Shown: positions 45,706 through 54,226, counted from the first letter of the stretch. The stretch: 64,000 nucleotides of DNA from DASTFP01 sp963816855 (GCA_963816855.1 CAWFMA010000007.1:204058-268057); one strand, 5' to 3'. Notes: generated by a model not told the origin, from the sequence alone. A program made the numbers and translations.

Positions 45706-47213
45706 CTATATACTCTGGCTCAGACGCTTTTGCGGGGACGCAATTCGCATTCGGGCGGTCGATGGTTGATTTAATTGCGCAGCGAGGCGTTGCGCCAGGT
45801 CTATCGAGAGTTGCTTCCATGCTCTGACACGGTTAACGATCGAGGCGTTCTTAGGGCGAATCTCTGAAAGCGCATCCAGCGCGGCACGACGATTTCCCTC
45901 GGGCAATCTTTCGATCAGGCGCGCCTTGTCCGGAGTATGTACGATGCAGGACTTACGACCTCGAGAGCACGCCACGTAGGCTCCTTTTGACGTGAAGCGT
46001 TCCGCGGCAACGACGACGTGATCGGCCGTCCACCCTTGGGCCTTGTGCGAGGTAACGACGTAACCATGGCACCAATGCCGAAAATCTGCCGGCACACGCA
46101 AGCCTTCCGTGGTTTGAAGTGCGCCATCCGGCTCGATCCTAGAGATGGTCAATACCTGTCCGTTAGTGAGACCAAGCGGCTTGTCGTTGGTGCGGATGAG
46201 TATCTTGTCGCCCGGAGTAACTTCGATCTGCCGCAGGCGAGCAACATCGAAGGAATCGGGGCGACGCAAATCGAGGACGATTTCTTTCCTAGGAGCAAGA
46301 GTCACGACGACTTTCTTTCTCTCGACGCGAGCCAGCGTCGCGGAAGAAGCGGGCCGATTGCGGCCAGGGACGAAGGTTACGACCTGTCCTGGTTCGTAGC
46401 GCTGCCAATTTCGCTTCTGCTGATTAGTCCAGCGAAGCGACTCATGGACTTCGAGGCGCATTCCTTGTGCGTGGAGCGCGCCGCGTTCTTTAAGGCCTTT
46501 GCGGATCGAGTCAGTAAACCTATGATTCTCGTCCCAGGTAAACGACACGGCCAGGCAGCGATCCAGATGGCGTCCCTGATCCGTCAGCAGCAGGAAGTCC
46601 GTCGCTGCCTTCTTCAGGTAGTCCGCCTGTCCCTCCTTGATCCAATTTATTCGATCCAGTCGGTCGAGACCTTGACGGACATTGCCGGCGGCCATTTGGG
46701 TGACAGCAGCGCGATATTCATCGGGAATCTGCCGATGAATCTCCTCGACCTGGCAGCGACCGAGTTTGCTGTGCGCTTCGAGGACCCGCAGAAAGTCGCC
46801 GGCTTCGACCGAGACGTGCTGGCGGACGTCACCCACGAGGAGCACGCGCATGTTGTGCTTGTGCGAGTCGAAACAGCTCGGCGCCCTGCCGGTTGGACTT
46901 CAGTCCTGCTTCGTCGCAGATCACGACCGCGTTCCGCAGTCCGCCCCGTTTCTCCGCGTTGCGCAAGAAGTCCTCGACCGTTGTCGCCTGGGCAAACCCT
47001 TCGCTTCGCAACATCCGTGCCGCCGACGCCGTGGGAGTGACGGAAGACGGTGTGCCCCGCTCCGCTCAGTCCGCGTTGTACTTCCCGGAGCGTCGTCGTT
47101 TTTCCGGATCCTGCGACACCACGAAAACTAAATATTCGATCGCGCGTGCTGAGAATCGAGGCGACCGCCTCCCTCTGTTCCCTGGAAAGATGCGCGGCTG
47201 GCACAAAGCGGGA
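45706..47213 (-). pseudogene. MobF-type relaxase (TrwC/TraI) helicase part, truncated and frameshifted
   Basis: Three frames are needed. From 47204: LSREQREAVASILSTRDRIF, then the P-loop GVAGSGKTTTLREVQ. Next, around 47010-46830: TVEDFLRNAEKRGGLRNAVV and the Walker B-like ICDEAGLKSN. Then, from 46851 to the stop at 45706: MRVLLVGDVRQHVSVEAGDF and the RecD-like second half with VTSHKAQGWTADHVVVA and AYVACSRGR. This is the superfamily-1 helicase of conjugative relaxases, which unwinds transferred DNA. The N-terminal nicking domain is missing, cut by the IS630 element at 47239. Confidence 0.8.
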
Positions 47214-47215
47214 GT

Positions 47216-48286
47216 TCAGCGCGGGGCAGGTGTTCCTAGTGCAGTGTAACGCATGAAGCTGATGGTCTTAAGGGATACGACGGTCGGTATGTCGATAGGT
47301 CCACTGAAGGGTTTGGCGCTTTTGTTGTGGCCCTTGATATAGCGGGCGATTTTGCGAGCGAGGTCAGCTTTGGAAGTGAAGATGCCGCGGGTGATCAGAT
47401 CGCGCTGAATTTTGGAGAACCAGAGTTCGACCTGATTGAGCCAGGAAGAGTAAGTCGGGGTGTAATGGATTTGAAGGTTAGGATGAAGCGCGAGGAACTC
47501 AGTCATAGCCCTGGTCTTGTGCGCCGAAAGGTTGTCGGCGATGACCTGGATCGTGGCGACCACGTCGGCCAGAAAGGCGACGAACTCGGCGCTGGTGTGG
47601 CGCAGGGCCGTTTTGCCCAGGACTTGCCCGCTGGCAACCTCCAGGGCGGCATAAAGGGAAAGAGTGCCCTGCCGGAAATATTCAAACCCAAGGCGCTCGG
47701 CGCGGCCGGGCGACAGAGGCCAGACCGGATCGAGGCGATCGAGCGCCTGAATGGCCGTCTTTTCATCGACACAAAAGACGGCGGCGTGGGTCGGAGGCTT
47801 AAGGTAGAGAGCGATAATGGCGGCCGCCTTGGACTCGAAATCCGGGTCATCGCTGGCCATGTCGTGACGCCGCCGGGAAGGTTGCAGACCAACCTTGGTC
47901 CAGACGCGGGCCACTCTCATGTGGCTGAGGCCCAGTGCGGCGGCAAGTTTGCGCGAACTCCAATGCGTGGAGCCGTCGGCCGGCTTGCGAGGCAAGGTCC
48001 AATTAATAATGCGGGCTTCCAAGCGCTCAGTGCCTGGAGCTACGGCCTTGCCCGGATGGCGTCCCCAGAGACCGGAGATTCGTCCTTCTAGAAAACGGTC
48101 TCGCCAGAGTTTGACGGTATCGACGCTGCAAGATTGGCTGCGACTGACCCCGGCCAACGTTTGCCCGCCAGTCAAACCAAGGATAATCCGCGCTCTCCGA
48201 ACCTCGTCGGCCCGGCCGCCTTGGCTCCGGCTCATCCCTCCCAACTCACGTCGCTCCGGCGGACTCAATCTGAAAGGTGCTGGCAT
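47216..48286 (-). CDS. IS630-family transposase
   Basis: This is a transposase of about 356 residues. It has an HTH and linker (DEVRRARIILGLTGGQTLAG, CSVDTVKLWRDRFLEGRI), a second HTH (WSSRKLAAALGLSHMRVARV), and a DDE core with FCVDEKTAIQALDR (first Asp), VIADNLSAHKT (second Asp) and YTPTYSSWLNQVELWFSKIQ (Glu). All three catalytic acids are present. I start at the ATG 48284-48286. The last eight codons and the TGA lie beyond the terminal repeat in flanking DNA. Confidence 0.93.
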   Translation of the reverse strand: MPAPFRLSPPERRELGGMSRSQGGRADEVRRARIILGLTGGQTLAGVSRSQSCSVDTVKLWRDRFLEGRISGLWGRHPGKAVAPGTERLEARIINWTLPRKPADGSTHWSSRKLAAALGLSHMRVARVWTKVGLQPSRRRHDMASDDPDFESKAAAIIALYLKPPTHAAVFCVDEKTAIQALDRLDPVWPLSPGRAERLGFEYFRQGTLSLYAALEVASGQVLGKTALRHTSAEFVAFLADVVATIQVIADNLSAHKTRAMTEFLALHPNLQIHYTPTYSSWLNQVELWFSKIQRDLITRGIFTSKADLARKIARYIKGHNKSAKPFSGPIDIPTVVSLKTISFMRYTALGTPAPR

Positions 48287-48334
48287 GAAGAAATGCCTAC
48301 CACACACCAGTCAGATGTCACTGTTACACCGCAC
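47239..48334 (-). mobile_element. IS630-family insertion sequence, about 1.1 kb
   Basis: Ends are GTGCAGTGTAAC on the left and, read inward, GTGCGGTGTAAC on the right, an imperfect inverted repeat. The left flank has the TA expected of IS630 targets (47237-47238); the right flank reads CG, not TA. The left flank is MobF helicase and the right flank is a different frame, so one side has been rearranged since insertion. Confidence 0.8.
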
Positions 48335-48335
48335 C

Positions 48336-48500
48336 GAACGCCCCGAAGTATTTTGCCACCGTGGATGTTCTCGCCGCCGCACAGGATCGGGAATGGCTGT
48401 CTCAGGCTACACGAGCCCTGGCGAGACACTGGCGTATCAAAAATAGCCGCAAGAAATCAGCCCAGCCTGACTCTTCCTTTTACGGCGCGGCGGTCTGACG
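48336..48500 (+). pseudogene. C-terminal fragment of an unknown protein, cut by IS630
   Basis: An uninterrupted frame runs from the IS630 edge to a TGA at 48498-48500: PNAPKYFATVDVLAAAQDRE, WLSQATRALARHWRIKNSRK and KSAQPDSSFYGAAV. Its composition is protein-like with helical periodicity, so it is probably the tail of a gene whose start was removed. Family not recognised. Confidence 0.4.
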
Positions 48501-48648
48501 CTCACAGCGTCTCGTTCACGAGAGCGAAGCTCGCTCGTTCGGCCTTTGCGGAGCAGCTTCACGGTATCCTGCACGGCGGATACCAGTTCATCACCTTGAA
48601 ATTTGATCTCTTTAGCAGTGTTCTTTCGATTCGTTGTCTTCGACAGGG

Positions 48649-49591
48649 CTACCACTCCCAGGAGCGCCTCGGGTCGTGACCGCATGATTTCCAAGAGCCG
48701 CAGCGCTGCCCCGGAAGGATTCCGTGCGCCCACGAATAACGATAACTGTGCAGGCTAACGCCGGACACTCCGGCAATTCGGCACCGTCGGCTAAACTCCG
48801 TGGAACGTACGTTGGCTCCCGCCGTCATGATCGTGGGAAGGAGATCGCCGGATTTCGGCAAGGATTCGAAAAGCTTCCTGAGTTTCGGGCCGATGCTTAG
48901 CCGGGCAGGTTCGCTATCGAACCCGAGCTTCTTTCGATGATAAACCAGCAACCCCTCTTCCCAGTTAATATTTTCGGCGGTGAGTTCCGCCGCATCCGAT
49001 TGAGCCGCGCCTGTTTCGTAAAGCAGTTCGTAGTAGGCGCGTTTCTCGGGATTCTTTTCGCTCGCGATAATCTCCGCATGTTCTTGCGCTGTCACGGCCC
49101 GGCGATGCTTGCTCCGAATCTTCGGCCAGACCCGCTTGGCTAGGATCGGCCACGCCAACCACCCGATGTCGCAAGCGAGGTTGTGAAGGCGGCGCAGGTA
49201 GTGTGCGACGGAATTGCCGTTGTTGTGCACAATTTCCAGGAAGGTCCTCCGCCGTGGTCTGGACGAGCGGCTTGCTGCAGATCGAATCGAACGCTTTGGA
49301 GCAGAAGGTACGCGCGCAACGCTCCTGACTGCATTGGAGACCGTGAGTGCCCATCTCGCGCATGACGGCCAGCCACGTGCGCGTGTTCATCTTCGCGTCG
49401 TGTGCGGAAAGATAGGCGCGCGCCATTGTGAGATTTAGTGTCGGCAAACGATGAGCCTCGTTTTTGGCGTGTAGCAGCTTTTGTGCGGCCTTGCGGTCCT
49501 TGGTGCGGAGGTTGCCCTGCTTGCCCGATTCGTTGTCCTGCCAGTAGAAGACGCCGTTCGCTCGCTGGAAGAGCCGGTATTTGTTCAGCAT
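48649..49591 (-). pseudogene. Tyrosine recombinase/integrase, frameshifted and without intact C terminus
   Basis: The N-terminal arm (49591 downward: MLNKYRLFQRANGVFYWQDN, RKAAQKLLHAKNEA) leads into a SAM-like region. After a slip near 49230 it reads YLRRLHNLACDIGWLAWPIL, YYELLYETGAAQSDAAELTA and VSLHSYRYSWA, the HxxR box of tyrosine recombinases. After a further slip only traces of the ALGH..AVH..YA tyrosine box remain (AALGNHAV). The integrase is inactive as written. It is probably the enzyme that once moved this island. Confidence 0.75.
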
Positions 49592-50516
49592 GGTCGGTCT
49601 CGGTTGGAGATAGCATTCCGAGGGTCCTTCCGGTTGCCGAGCACCCGCGGAGTTGGCGCAGAGTCCGGAGGAATTCTCCCCTCGTTGGGAGGCTCTGCTG
49701 GCACTTCCGCTGGCAATCGGCCCTTTTTCGGGATTCTCGCCGCCTCGTGAGTTTATAAATAACTGATATAAAATCAGTTAAAACATGGCTCCTGAGGTAG
49801 GATTATCCCGTCCCGCGGACGGGCTCTGCAAAATTGGCTTCGCTGGGAGGATGGCGCTGGCGCGCTGGCAGTCGAACTGCGTTCTCGTCCTACCTGATCT
49901 GCCAGCCCGGCTCGGACTGGCTCTTGAGGTAGGATTCGTCGGTGCTTCTCGTTGTTTTTTAAACATTTATGACGAATTAGCCTCTGTTAGTCAAGATTAT
50001 TTTTTCATACGCGAGGACTACTCGAACGACCATATTCAGAACTCATTGCTGAAGCTTCTGCTGACAGCGAAATTTCGCACCGATTTCCGTCATTTTTTCT
50101 GGGTCGAATTACCGACACAAAGTTTTTACGTCTCGCGGGCGTTTTAAACCTCCTGTGGTAGGTTTGCATTGTCAGGAGTCGAACCGGGGGCCGACGAGCA
50201 ACGAGGCGAACGCAAACATCTGAGATTAATCCGGTGCCAACAAGGTCGATTGCCGCACGTCCTCGTGAAACACTACGTTCGCTTACAATATTGACTATTA
50301 TTAGATAGGGTCTTTCCTAGATTCGACAGCGGGGAGCTGTATAAGCAATTGGAAAGCAGTGAGAAACAGATATTTGATGCATGCGCACCTTTCGGAGCGG
50401 GAATTTCGGCAGGTTTTGAAGCTTCCCGTAAAAGGAGCGGCTTCGCCTTCGGCCATTTCCACCACGCGAGCCCGCAGCAACCCGTAAAGACGATGCGTGG
50501 TGTTAAAAAACGGAAA
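49592..50516. other. Repeat-rich non-coding stretch of the island
   Basis: No credible gene in 925 bases. It holds a 7-bp hairpin AACTGAT-ATAAA-ATCAGTT (49761-49779) and two direct copies of GGCTC(C/T)TGAGGTAGGATT (about 49786 and 49919), with the inverse GTCCTACCTGAT between them (about 49888). These lie upstream of the broken integrase, where recombinase arm sites would be expected. Confidence 0.45.
49761..49779. repeat. Hairpin AACTGAT/ATCAGTT
   Basis: Perfect 7-bp arms with loop ATAAA in an AT-rich patch. About 170 bases from the start of the integrase relic. Candidate attachment or regulatory element. Confidence 0.45.
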
Positions 50517-50569
50517 GGTAGCCCGCCCTTGGTTGACGAATCAACCAACTCGAAATGGAACGGGCTACC
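50517..50569. repeat. Nested palindrome (stem within stem)
   Basis: Outer arms GGTAGCCCG (50517-50525) and CGGGCTACC (50561-50569) are perfect inverted repeats. Inside them TTGGTTGA (50529-50536) and TCAACCAA (50541-50548) pair around CGAA. As single strand it folds into a long interrupted hairpin, the shape used by folded recombination sites, transfer origins or structured RNAs. Confidence 0.7.
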
Positions 50570-50660
50570 TCGGTTATGGACCGCGGGGCAAAGTTTAAAC
50601 AACTTTGCTGCAGGCTTGAATATCAGGGTCGCTGCGGATTTCTGCATCGGGCTGCAATTC

Positions 50661-50798
50661 TCAATCGCCAATCCGCAGAAGTTCCCGCCACTGCCGGAGA
50701 TCGCCTTTGAAGCCCATCCTCTCGGCCACCTGAAAACTCGCGATGACGCATCGCTCGATCTGCTTGCCTCCCTCTGGCCCCGGGCGGCTCGTCGCCAA
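50661..50798 (-). pseudogene. Copy 1 of a small repeated gene (C-terminal part)
   Basis: The last 40 codons read GGKQIERCVIASFQVAERMG and FKGDLRQWRELLRIGD, closely matching the 88-residue protein at 51388-51654. A TAA lies in frame upstream, so the N-terminal half is lost or out of frame. Confidence 0.65.
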
Positions 50799-51101
50799 GG
50801 TCCTTTAGCCGAGCCGCCCGAGGCCCACTTGCCCTATGTTCATTATTTTCAACTTGCCGCGTCTCATCTGCACCTCTGATCGTGTGACATTTATTTAACA
50901 CAACCTCGGTTGTGACCTTGGGACCGCGAGCCGAAGGTCCAACCCATGAACACCTCGCGAGCTAGTCTGAAACTCTACTCCTTTTCGCTAGCCTCAGGGT
51001 TCCTCGCAGGCATGGCTGTCGTCGCTATTTACAGCGTCATGAGTCTTCGACCTTCGGTTTATCGCAACCAACTCTGCTGAAACTGGGCAGAGAAATTCAA
51101 G

Positions 51102-51380
51102 ATGACCGCTACGCTTGACAGCCCCAAGCTTTTCTCCTTCGCTCTCTCGATGAAAGAATCGGCTATCCCCCCGCATGCCGTCGACGATCCCAAACCGAAG
51201 CCTCGAAAGGCCGTTCGCGTCTGGCTCTCCGACGGTAGTAGATCCTTGGCCATGTGGACAGGCACCAAATGGTGGAGTTCCAAAGGTGAGCTTGTCCCCG
51301 TCAAATGGGAGCTTGAAGAACGGAAAAAGAAAACGAAAAAGCTGCGCAAAAAATTTCAGGACTCAGAAGACGCAACTTGA
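51102..51380 (+). CDS. Small basic hypothetical protein
   Basis: This 92-residue frame has a Trp-rich centre (VRVWLSDGSRSLAMWTGTKW) and a very basic, helical end (EERKKKTKKLRKKF). It is convergent with the repeated small gene at 51388 (7-base gap). Composition is protein-like; family unknown. It may bind nucleic acid through the Lys-rich tail. Confidence 0.45.
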   Translation: MTATLDSPKLFSFALSMKESAIPPHAVDDPKPKPRKAVRVWLSDGSRSLAMWTGTKWWSSKGELVPVKWELEERKKKTKKLRKKFQDSEDAT

Positions 51381-51387
51381 CCGGATT

Positions 51388-51654
51388 TCAGTCCCCGGTC
51401 CGCAGCAGTTCCTGCCATTGGCGATAGTCGCCCTTGAAGCCCATGCTCTCGGCCACCCGAAAGGTCGAGAGCAGGCAGCGCTCGATCGGCTTCCCGCTTT
51501 TGCCGGAGCTGTCGCAGGCTAACCGGTATTCCCTTCTGGCCCGATAGAGGTGAGCCGCAAAAGCGTCATACTCGTTGGCCTGGAGTTGGACCAGCAACTG
51601 CTCAGCGGTCCGTTGGATCTCGCTGATCTTGGCGATGAGCGTCTCCCGGTGCAT
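51388..51654 (-). CDS. Small helical protein, intact copy 2 of a local three-copy family
   Basis: This 88-residue protein is predicted all-helical: IAKISEIQRTAEQLLVQLQA, YDAFAAHLYRARREYRLACD, and the conserved end ERCLLSTFRVAESMGFKGDY followed by RQWQELLRTGD. Copies or pieces of the end occur at 50661 and 54191. No catalytic motif. Function unknown; its repetition inside a mobile island suggests an accessory role such as nucleic-acid binding, but that is speculation. Confidence 0.65.
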   Translation of the reverse strand: MHRETLIAKISEIQRTAEQLLVQLQANEYDAFAAHLYRARREYRLACDSSGKSGKPIERCLLSTFRVAESMGFKGDYRQWQELLRTGD

Positions 51655-51666
51655 TATCGTGTAATA

Positions 51667-52110
51667 TCACGATTTTTCCTCCGAGGAAAGAAGAGCTTCG
51701 ATGCCGCGAATTTTCTCGATTTGGTGAAGGTTCGCTTGGGGATCTGCCATCGTCAGTGCCGGGAGACCCATTCCCCGGTCAGACTCCCTCGCAAGGGAGG
51801 GAGTTTCGGCTTTACCAGACCACCTGGGTGAGGCCGACACTAACCTTCGGCGCTCCGGCGGCGGCGATCGCCATCTTCTTACGCTGCTCCGTTCTGCTTT
51901 CAGCTGGGTAGCGTGCGCCGCTTTCGCTAGGGCGTTCTCCTGCGCGATCTTATCCGAGGGCGCACGTTCTGCCGCGAATCGAACAGAAGCTGCGTCCGCC
52001 TTCGCGGCCCGCTCCGCCTGCATCTCCGCATAGGACTTGAACTTGGGACCGTCAGCGTTAGCGAAGCCGCAAGCCGCGACGAAGGTGATAATTGTGACTA
52101 GTTTTTTCAT
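51667..52110 (-). CDS. Small exported hypothetical protein
   Basis: This 147-residue frame has a clear signal peptide (MKKLVTIITFVAACGFANA, cleavage after ANA) followed by Ala/Lys/Glu-rich helix (YAEMQAERAAKADAASVRFA). The middle (80-120) is Arg/Pro/Ser-rich and less convincing and may contain a frame slip; the end (LHQIEKIRGIEALLSSEEKS) looks real. Thirteen bases separate it from the repeated small gene. Function unknown. Confidence 0.5.
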   Translation of the reverse strand: MKKLVTIITFVAACGFANADGPKFKSYAEMQAERAAKADAASVRFAAERAPSDKIAQENALAKAAHATQLKAERSSVRRWRSPPPERRRLVSASPRWSGKAETPSLARESDRGMGLPALTMADPQANLHQIEKIRGIEALLSSEEKS

Positions 52111-52617
52111 TTTGTTGGGTGTTGGGCTGTAGTGAAAAATTTCTGTAGCTCAGCAAGGCAGCTTTCAGTTGCGGTCGTGAATCTATTACTATTACTTATA
52201 CGAGAAATACTGGTGTTCCTTGCATAGCTATTTTTTCTATAATGCGGGCTATGGCAGAGGTGCAGCCCGCGTGACACAATTTTTTTCCCTCCCTGCCCTG
52301 CGCCTGTGAGCCGTTAAAAACAACGCGACGCTCTCTCACCGCTTAGAGGGGCGCTCGTTTCTGAGCCGTCGTCGCCCGTTTCATGCTCATGCGTCGCTTT
52401 TGTGACGGAATACCCCCTCGCACCGAGTCGAGGCCCTCCCGACACTTCTCTCTTGCTTGAGGGCGGCGGATTCAAGGTCTTCAGCCTCCAGTCCTGTCTT
52501 GCGCCGGAAAGGCATATTCCTGACCTCAGAGCGAGCGCGGAAGGCAAAGAACCCCGGTCACGGTGAATCTCTCACGTGTACGCACGCGCGTGGCCGGTGG
52601 CGCGCCAACGCTCACGC
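52111..52617. other. Spacer, nothing recognised
   Basis: These 507 bases are AT-rich in the first 120 and GC-rich after. A minus-strand frame (52314-52547) is unsupported. The promoter of the exported-protein gene should lie near 52130-52250. Confidence 0.4.
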
Positions 52618-52932
52618 ATGCGCCTGAACGAGAGGAACTTAGGTGATTTTTGGCGCTTGACAATTTGGACACTCAGGGCAGGTTTTGCCGCGACAACCAA
52701 TAAAACAATACCTAAATTAAAACCTCCCTTTGTCGGCCCCGACAAGGAATGGCTCGAAGCGTTCTACACACTGGAACAATTGATGGATAGCGATGCCATT
52801 GGACACAATTACCTCCAGATAAACAACGCCCTTCCGGCCCTGCTGGTGGTCGAACGGGTTCACGCCGGCCTGATACAGGGATTGTGGGAGTATCTGGATC
52901 AGAGAGGAGGGCTGCACGATGCCAGCAACTGA
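52618..52932 (+). CDS. Hypothetical protein, first of a small-gene row
   Basis: About 104 codons from ATG 52618; the true start may be later. The second half (EWLEAFYTLEQLMDSDAIGH, NYLQINNALPALLVVERVHA, LIQGLWEYLDQRGGL) is helical and protein-like. Its stop overlaps the next gene by 14 bases. Family unknown; phage or plasmid small genes often look like this. Confidence 0.5.
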   Translation: MRLNERNLGDFWRLTIWTLRAGFAATTNKTIPKLKPPFVGPDKEWLEAFYTLEQLMDSDAIGHNYLQINNALPALLVVERVHAGLIQGLWEYLDQRGGLHDASN

Positions 52933-53113
52933 ACTGCCGCTCTCCGAGAAGATGGCCTACCAGCTCGTGTCACTCGTCCTCAGCGCACGGCATACCATGG
53001 CCTTGCTGGAAGGGATGATGCGATACTGTCCGGAAGCCCGCGAGATGCTGGAGGGGAACGAGTGGCCGGGGAAAGGGTATAGTGCCACGCCGCAGGGGGG
53101 ACCGGCCAAATGA
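52919..53113 (+). CDS. Hypothetical protein, second of the row
   Basis: This 64-residue protein has an excellent ribosome site (AGAGGAGGG seven bases before ATG). The sequence LSEKMAYQLVSLVLSARHTM and ALLEGMMRYCPEAREMLEGN forms two helices. It overlaps the next gene by ATGA at 53110-53113. Family unknown. Confidence 0.6.
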   Translation: MPATELPLSEKMAYQLVSLVLSARHTMALLEGMMRYCPEAREMLEGNEWPGKGYSATPQGGPAK

Positions 53114-53454
53114 AGCTACCGGGACGAGTGAGCGCTAACGATCGAGCGGACGCCCTCTGGAAGCGGCAGTATGAAGCGTTTTCCAGTGGGGAGGTCTTCC
53201 CCGAGTGTCTGGAGGATGAGAACCTCCAGTGCCTCGACTACTACCCGCTGACCTGCGTCTTGGGGCGAGCCTTTGAGCAGATCGGGCGGATTCTGCACCA
53301 CCGGGAGGGTGAGGCCAACATGGCAAGGCTTTTTGCCCTGATTGGCCGACTCACTCCCTACTTGGGGTACGCTGGCAGCAGTCGGGCAAGTGCCGACCTC
53401 TGGCCTCCCACCGGCAGCGGAACAGGAGGATGCCCCGACCAAGAACTGGCTTGA
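53110..53454 (+). CDS. Hypothetical protein, third of the row
   Basis: This 114-residue frame is preceded by GGGGGGA. Residues 20-90 (QYEAFSSGEVFPECLEDENL, LDYYPLTCVLGRAFEQIGRI, EANMARLFALIGRLTPYLGY) are protein-like; after that the sequence becomes Ser/Gly/Pro-rich and may be out of frame. Translation is coupled to the gene before. Family unknown. Confidence 0.55.
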   Translation: MKLPGRVSANDRADALWKRQYEAFSSGEVFPECLEDENLQCLDYYPLTCVLGRAFEQIGRILHHREGEANMARLFALIGRLTPYLGYAGSSRASADLWPPTGSGTGGCPDQELA

Positions 53455-53460
53455 GGTGAG

Positions 53461-53607
53461 ATGAAAATCCGCATTGGCTTTGGCTCCGGAAAGAGTTATC
53501 TGATGCTGGCGCTGATGCTCCGCGCTTTGGAGAAGGGGACGGCGAGGTCAAGATTGACCCCGCACCGGCCTGCCCGCTATGCTCCTCCTCGAAAGAAAAA
53601 ACCCTGA
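53461..53607 (+). pseudogene. Truncated P-loop-like ORF
   Basis: This 48-codon frame starts MKIRIGFGSGKSYLMLALML, reminiscent of the N terminus of Zot/FtsK-like ATPases, but the first Gly of the P-loop is replaced by Ile. The frame decays after 27 codons. It is coupled to the small-gene row (6-base gap). Probably a phage or plasmid ATPase stub. Confidence 0.4.
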
Positions 53608-53692
53608 AAAAAGATGGGGCACCTCCGTGGGCACCGCGGCCTCAGCGCTTGAGACCCATCCGCTCGCGGAGGCCCGTCATCAGGGCTTCGAC

Positions 53693-53764
53693 GCCAGCAT
53701 AGCACAGCGGTAGTGCAACTGATTTGTAATCAGTAGGTCCCCGGTTCGAATCCGGGTGCTGGCT
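53693..53764 (+). tRNA. tRNA-Thr (anticodon TGT)
   Basis: Acceptor arms GCCAGCA (53693-53699) and TGCTGGC (53757-53763) pair fully, with discriminator T at 53764. The anticodon arm ACTGA-TTTGTAA-TCAGT gives anticodon TGT (codon ACA), and the T arm CCCGG-TTCGAAT-CCGGG is perfect. The 72-base length is normal and no CCA is encoded. It lies at the end of the mobile island. Confidence 0.95.
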
Positions 53765-53957
53765 GTGCTGCGAATAAGATACTTACGAAATATTCAACTT
53801 CGAGAAAAAATTGTGCTTGGACACTTCTTGGACACATTTCTCATTCCGAGCTGCTACAGCTTGGCGCATCCTTCGTATTGGAAACGTTCGGGAGTCCGCA
53901 GTCGCCTTAGGATGGGCGACGAAGGTAACCGTGGCTTTTTTCGGCCGCACGAAAAGT

Positions 53958-54034
53958 GCGGGCTCGGGGCAGACGCAAAGGAGGCTCTACAGAATAGTCG
54001 GACTAGAACGAGGGTTCGATTCCCTTCACCCGCT
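53958..54034 (+). pseudogene. tRNA-Leu-like sequence with damaged D and anticodon arms
   Basis: It starts GCGGG and ends CCCGCT, with GGCAGACGCAAAGG typical of the tRNA-Leu D region and AGAACGAGGGTTCGATTCCC as an intact variable/T arm. The D arm is short and the anticodon stem does not pair, so it cannot be a normal tRNA. It may be a recombined att copy of a tRNA-Leu 3' end left by an integrating element. Confidence 0.5.
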
Positions 54035-54190
54035 TACATTCTGATTATCAATTGGTTGCACGACAGCATATCAGATATTCAGAATATAAATCAGAATTCG
54101 TCCTCTGGTTTCCGCCAATGTCCGCGGACGTATTTTTCATTGACGCGACGGATTTGTTGGGTCCCGAGCAGTCTGACAAGGTTGCCGCGA

Positions 54191-54226
54191 TCAATCGCCG
54201 ATCCGTAGGAAGTTCTGCCAAGTGGC
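54191..54226 (-). pseudogene. Copy 3 of the small repeated gene (last 11 codons)
   Basis: The minus strand reads ATWQNFLRIGD then stop, matching the ends RQWRELLRIGD and RQWQELLRTGD of the copies at 50661 and 51388, with the DNA around it also similar (GATCAATCGCC). The rest is gone. Confidence 0.5.

Noticed and set aside
45636..45827. Short plus-strand frame at the MobF end
   Set aside because: Antisense to the helicase C terminus and without motifs.
46018..47040. 340-codon plus-strand frame
   Set aside because: Antisense to the MobF helicase relic, which shows P-loop and helicase motifs on the minus strand.
47327..48091. 254-codon plus-strand frame
   Set aside because: Antisense to the IS630 transposase with its complete DDE residues.
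53690..54034. tmRNA spanning the tRNA-Thr to the tRNA-Leu-like end
   Set aside because: The 5' part is a complete tRNA-Thr and no tag reading frame lies between; the 3' part fits a tRNA-Leu relic better.
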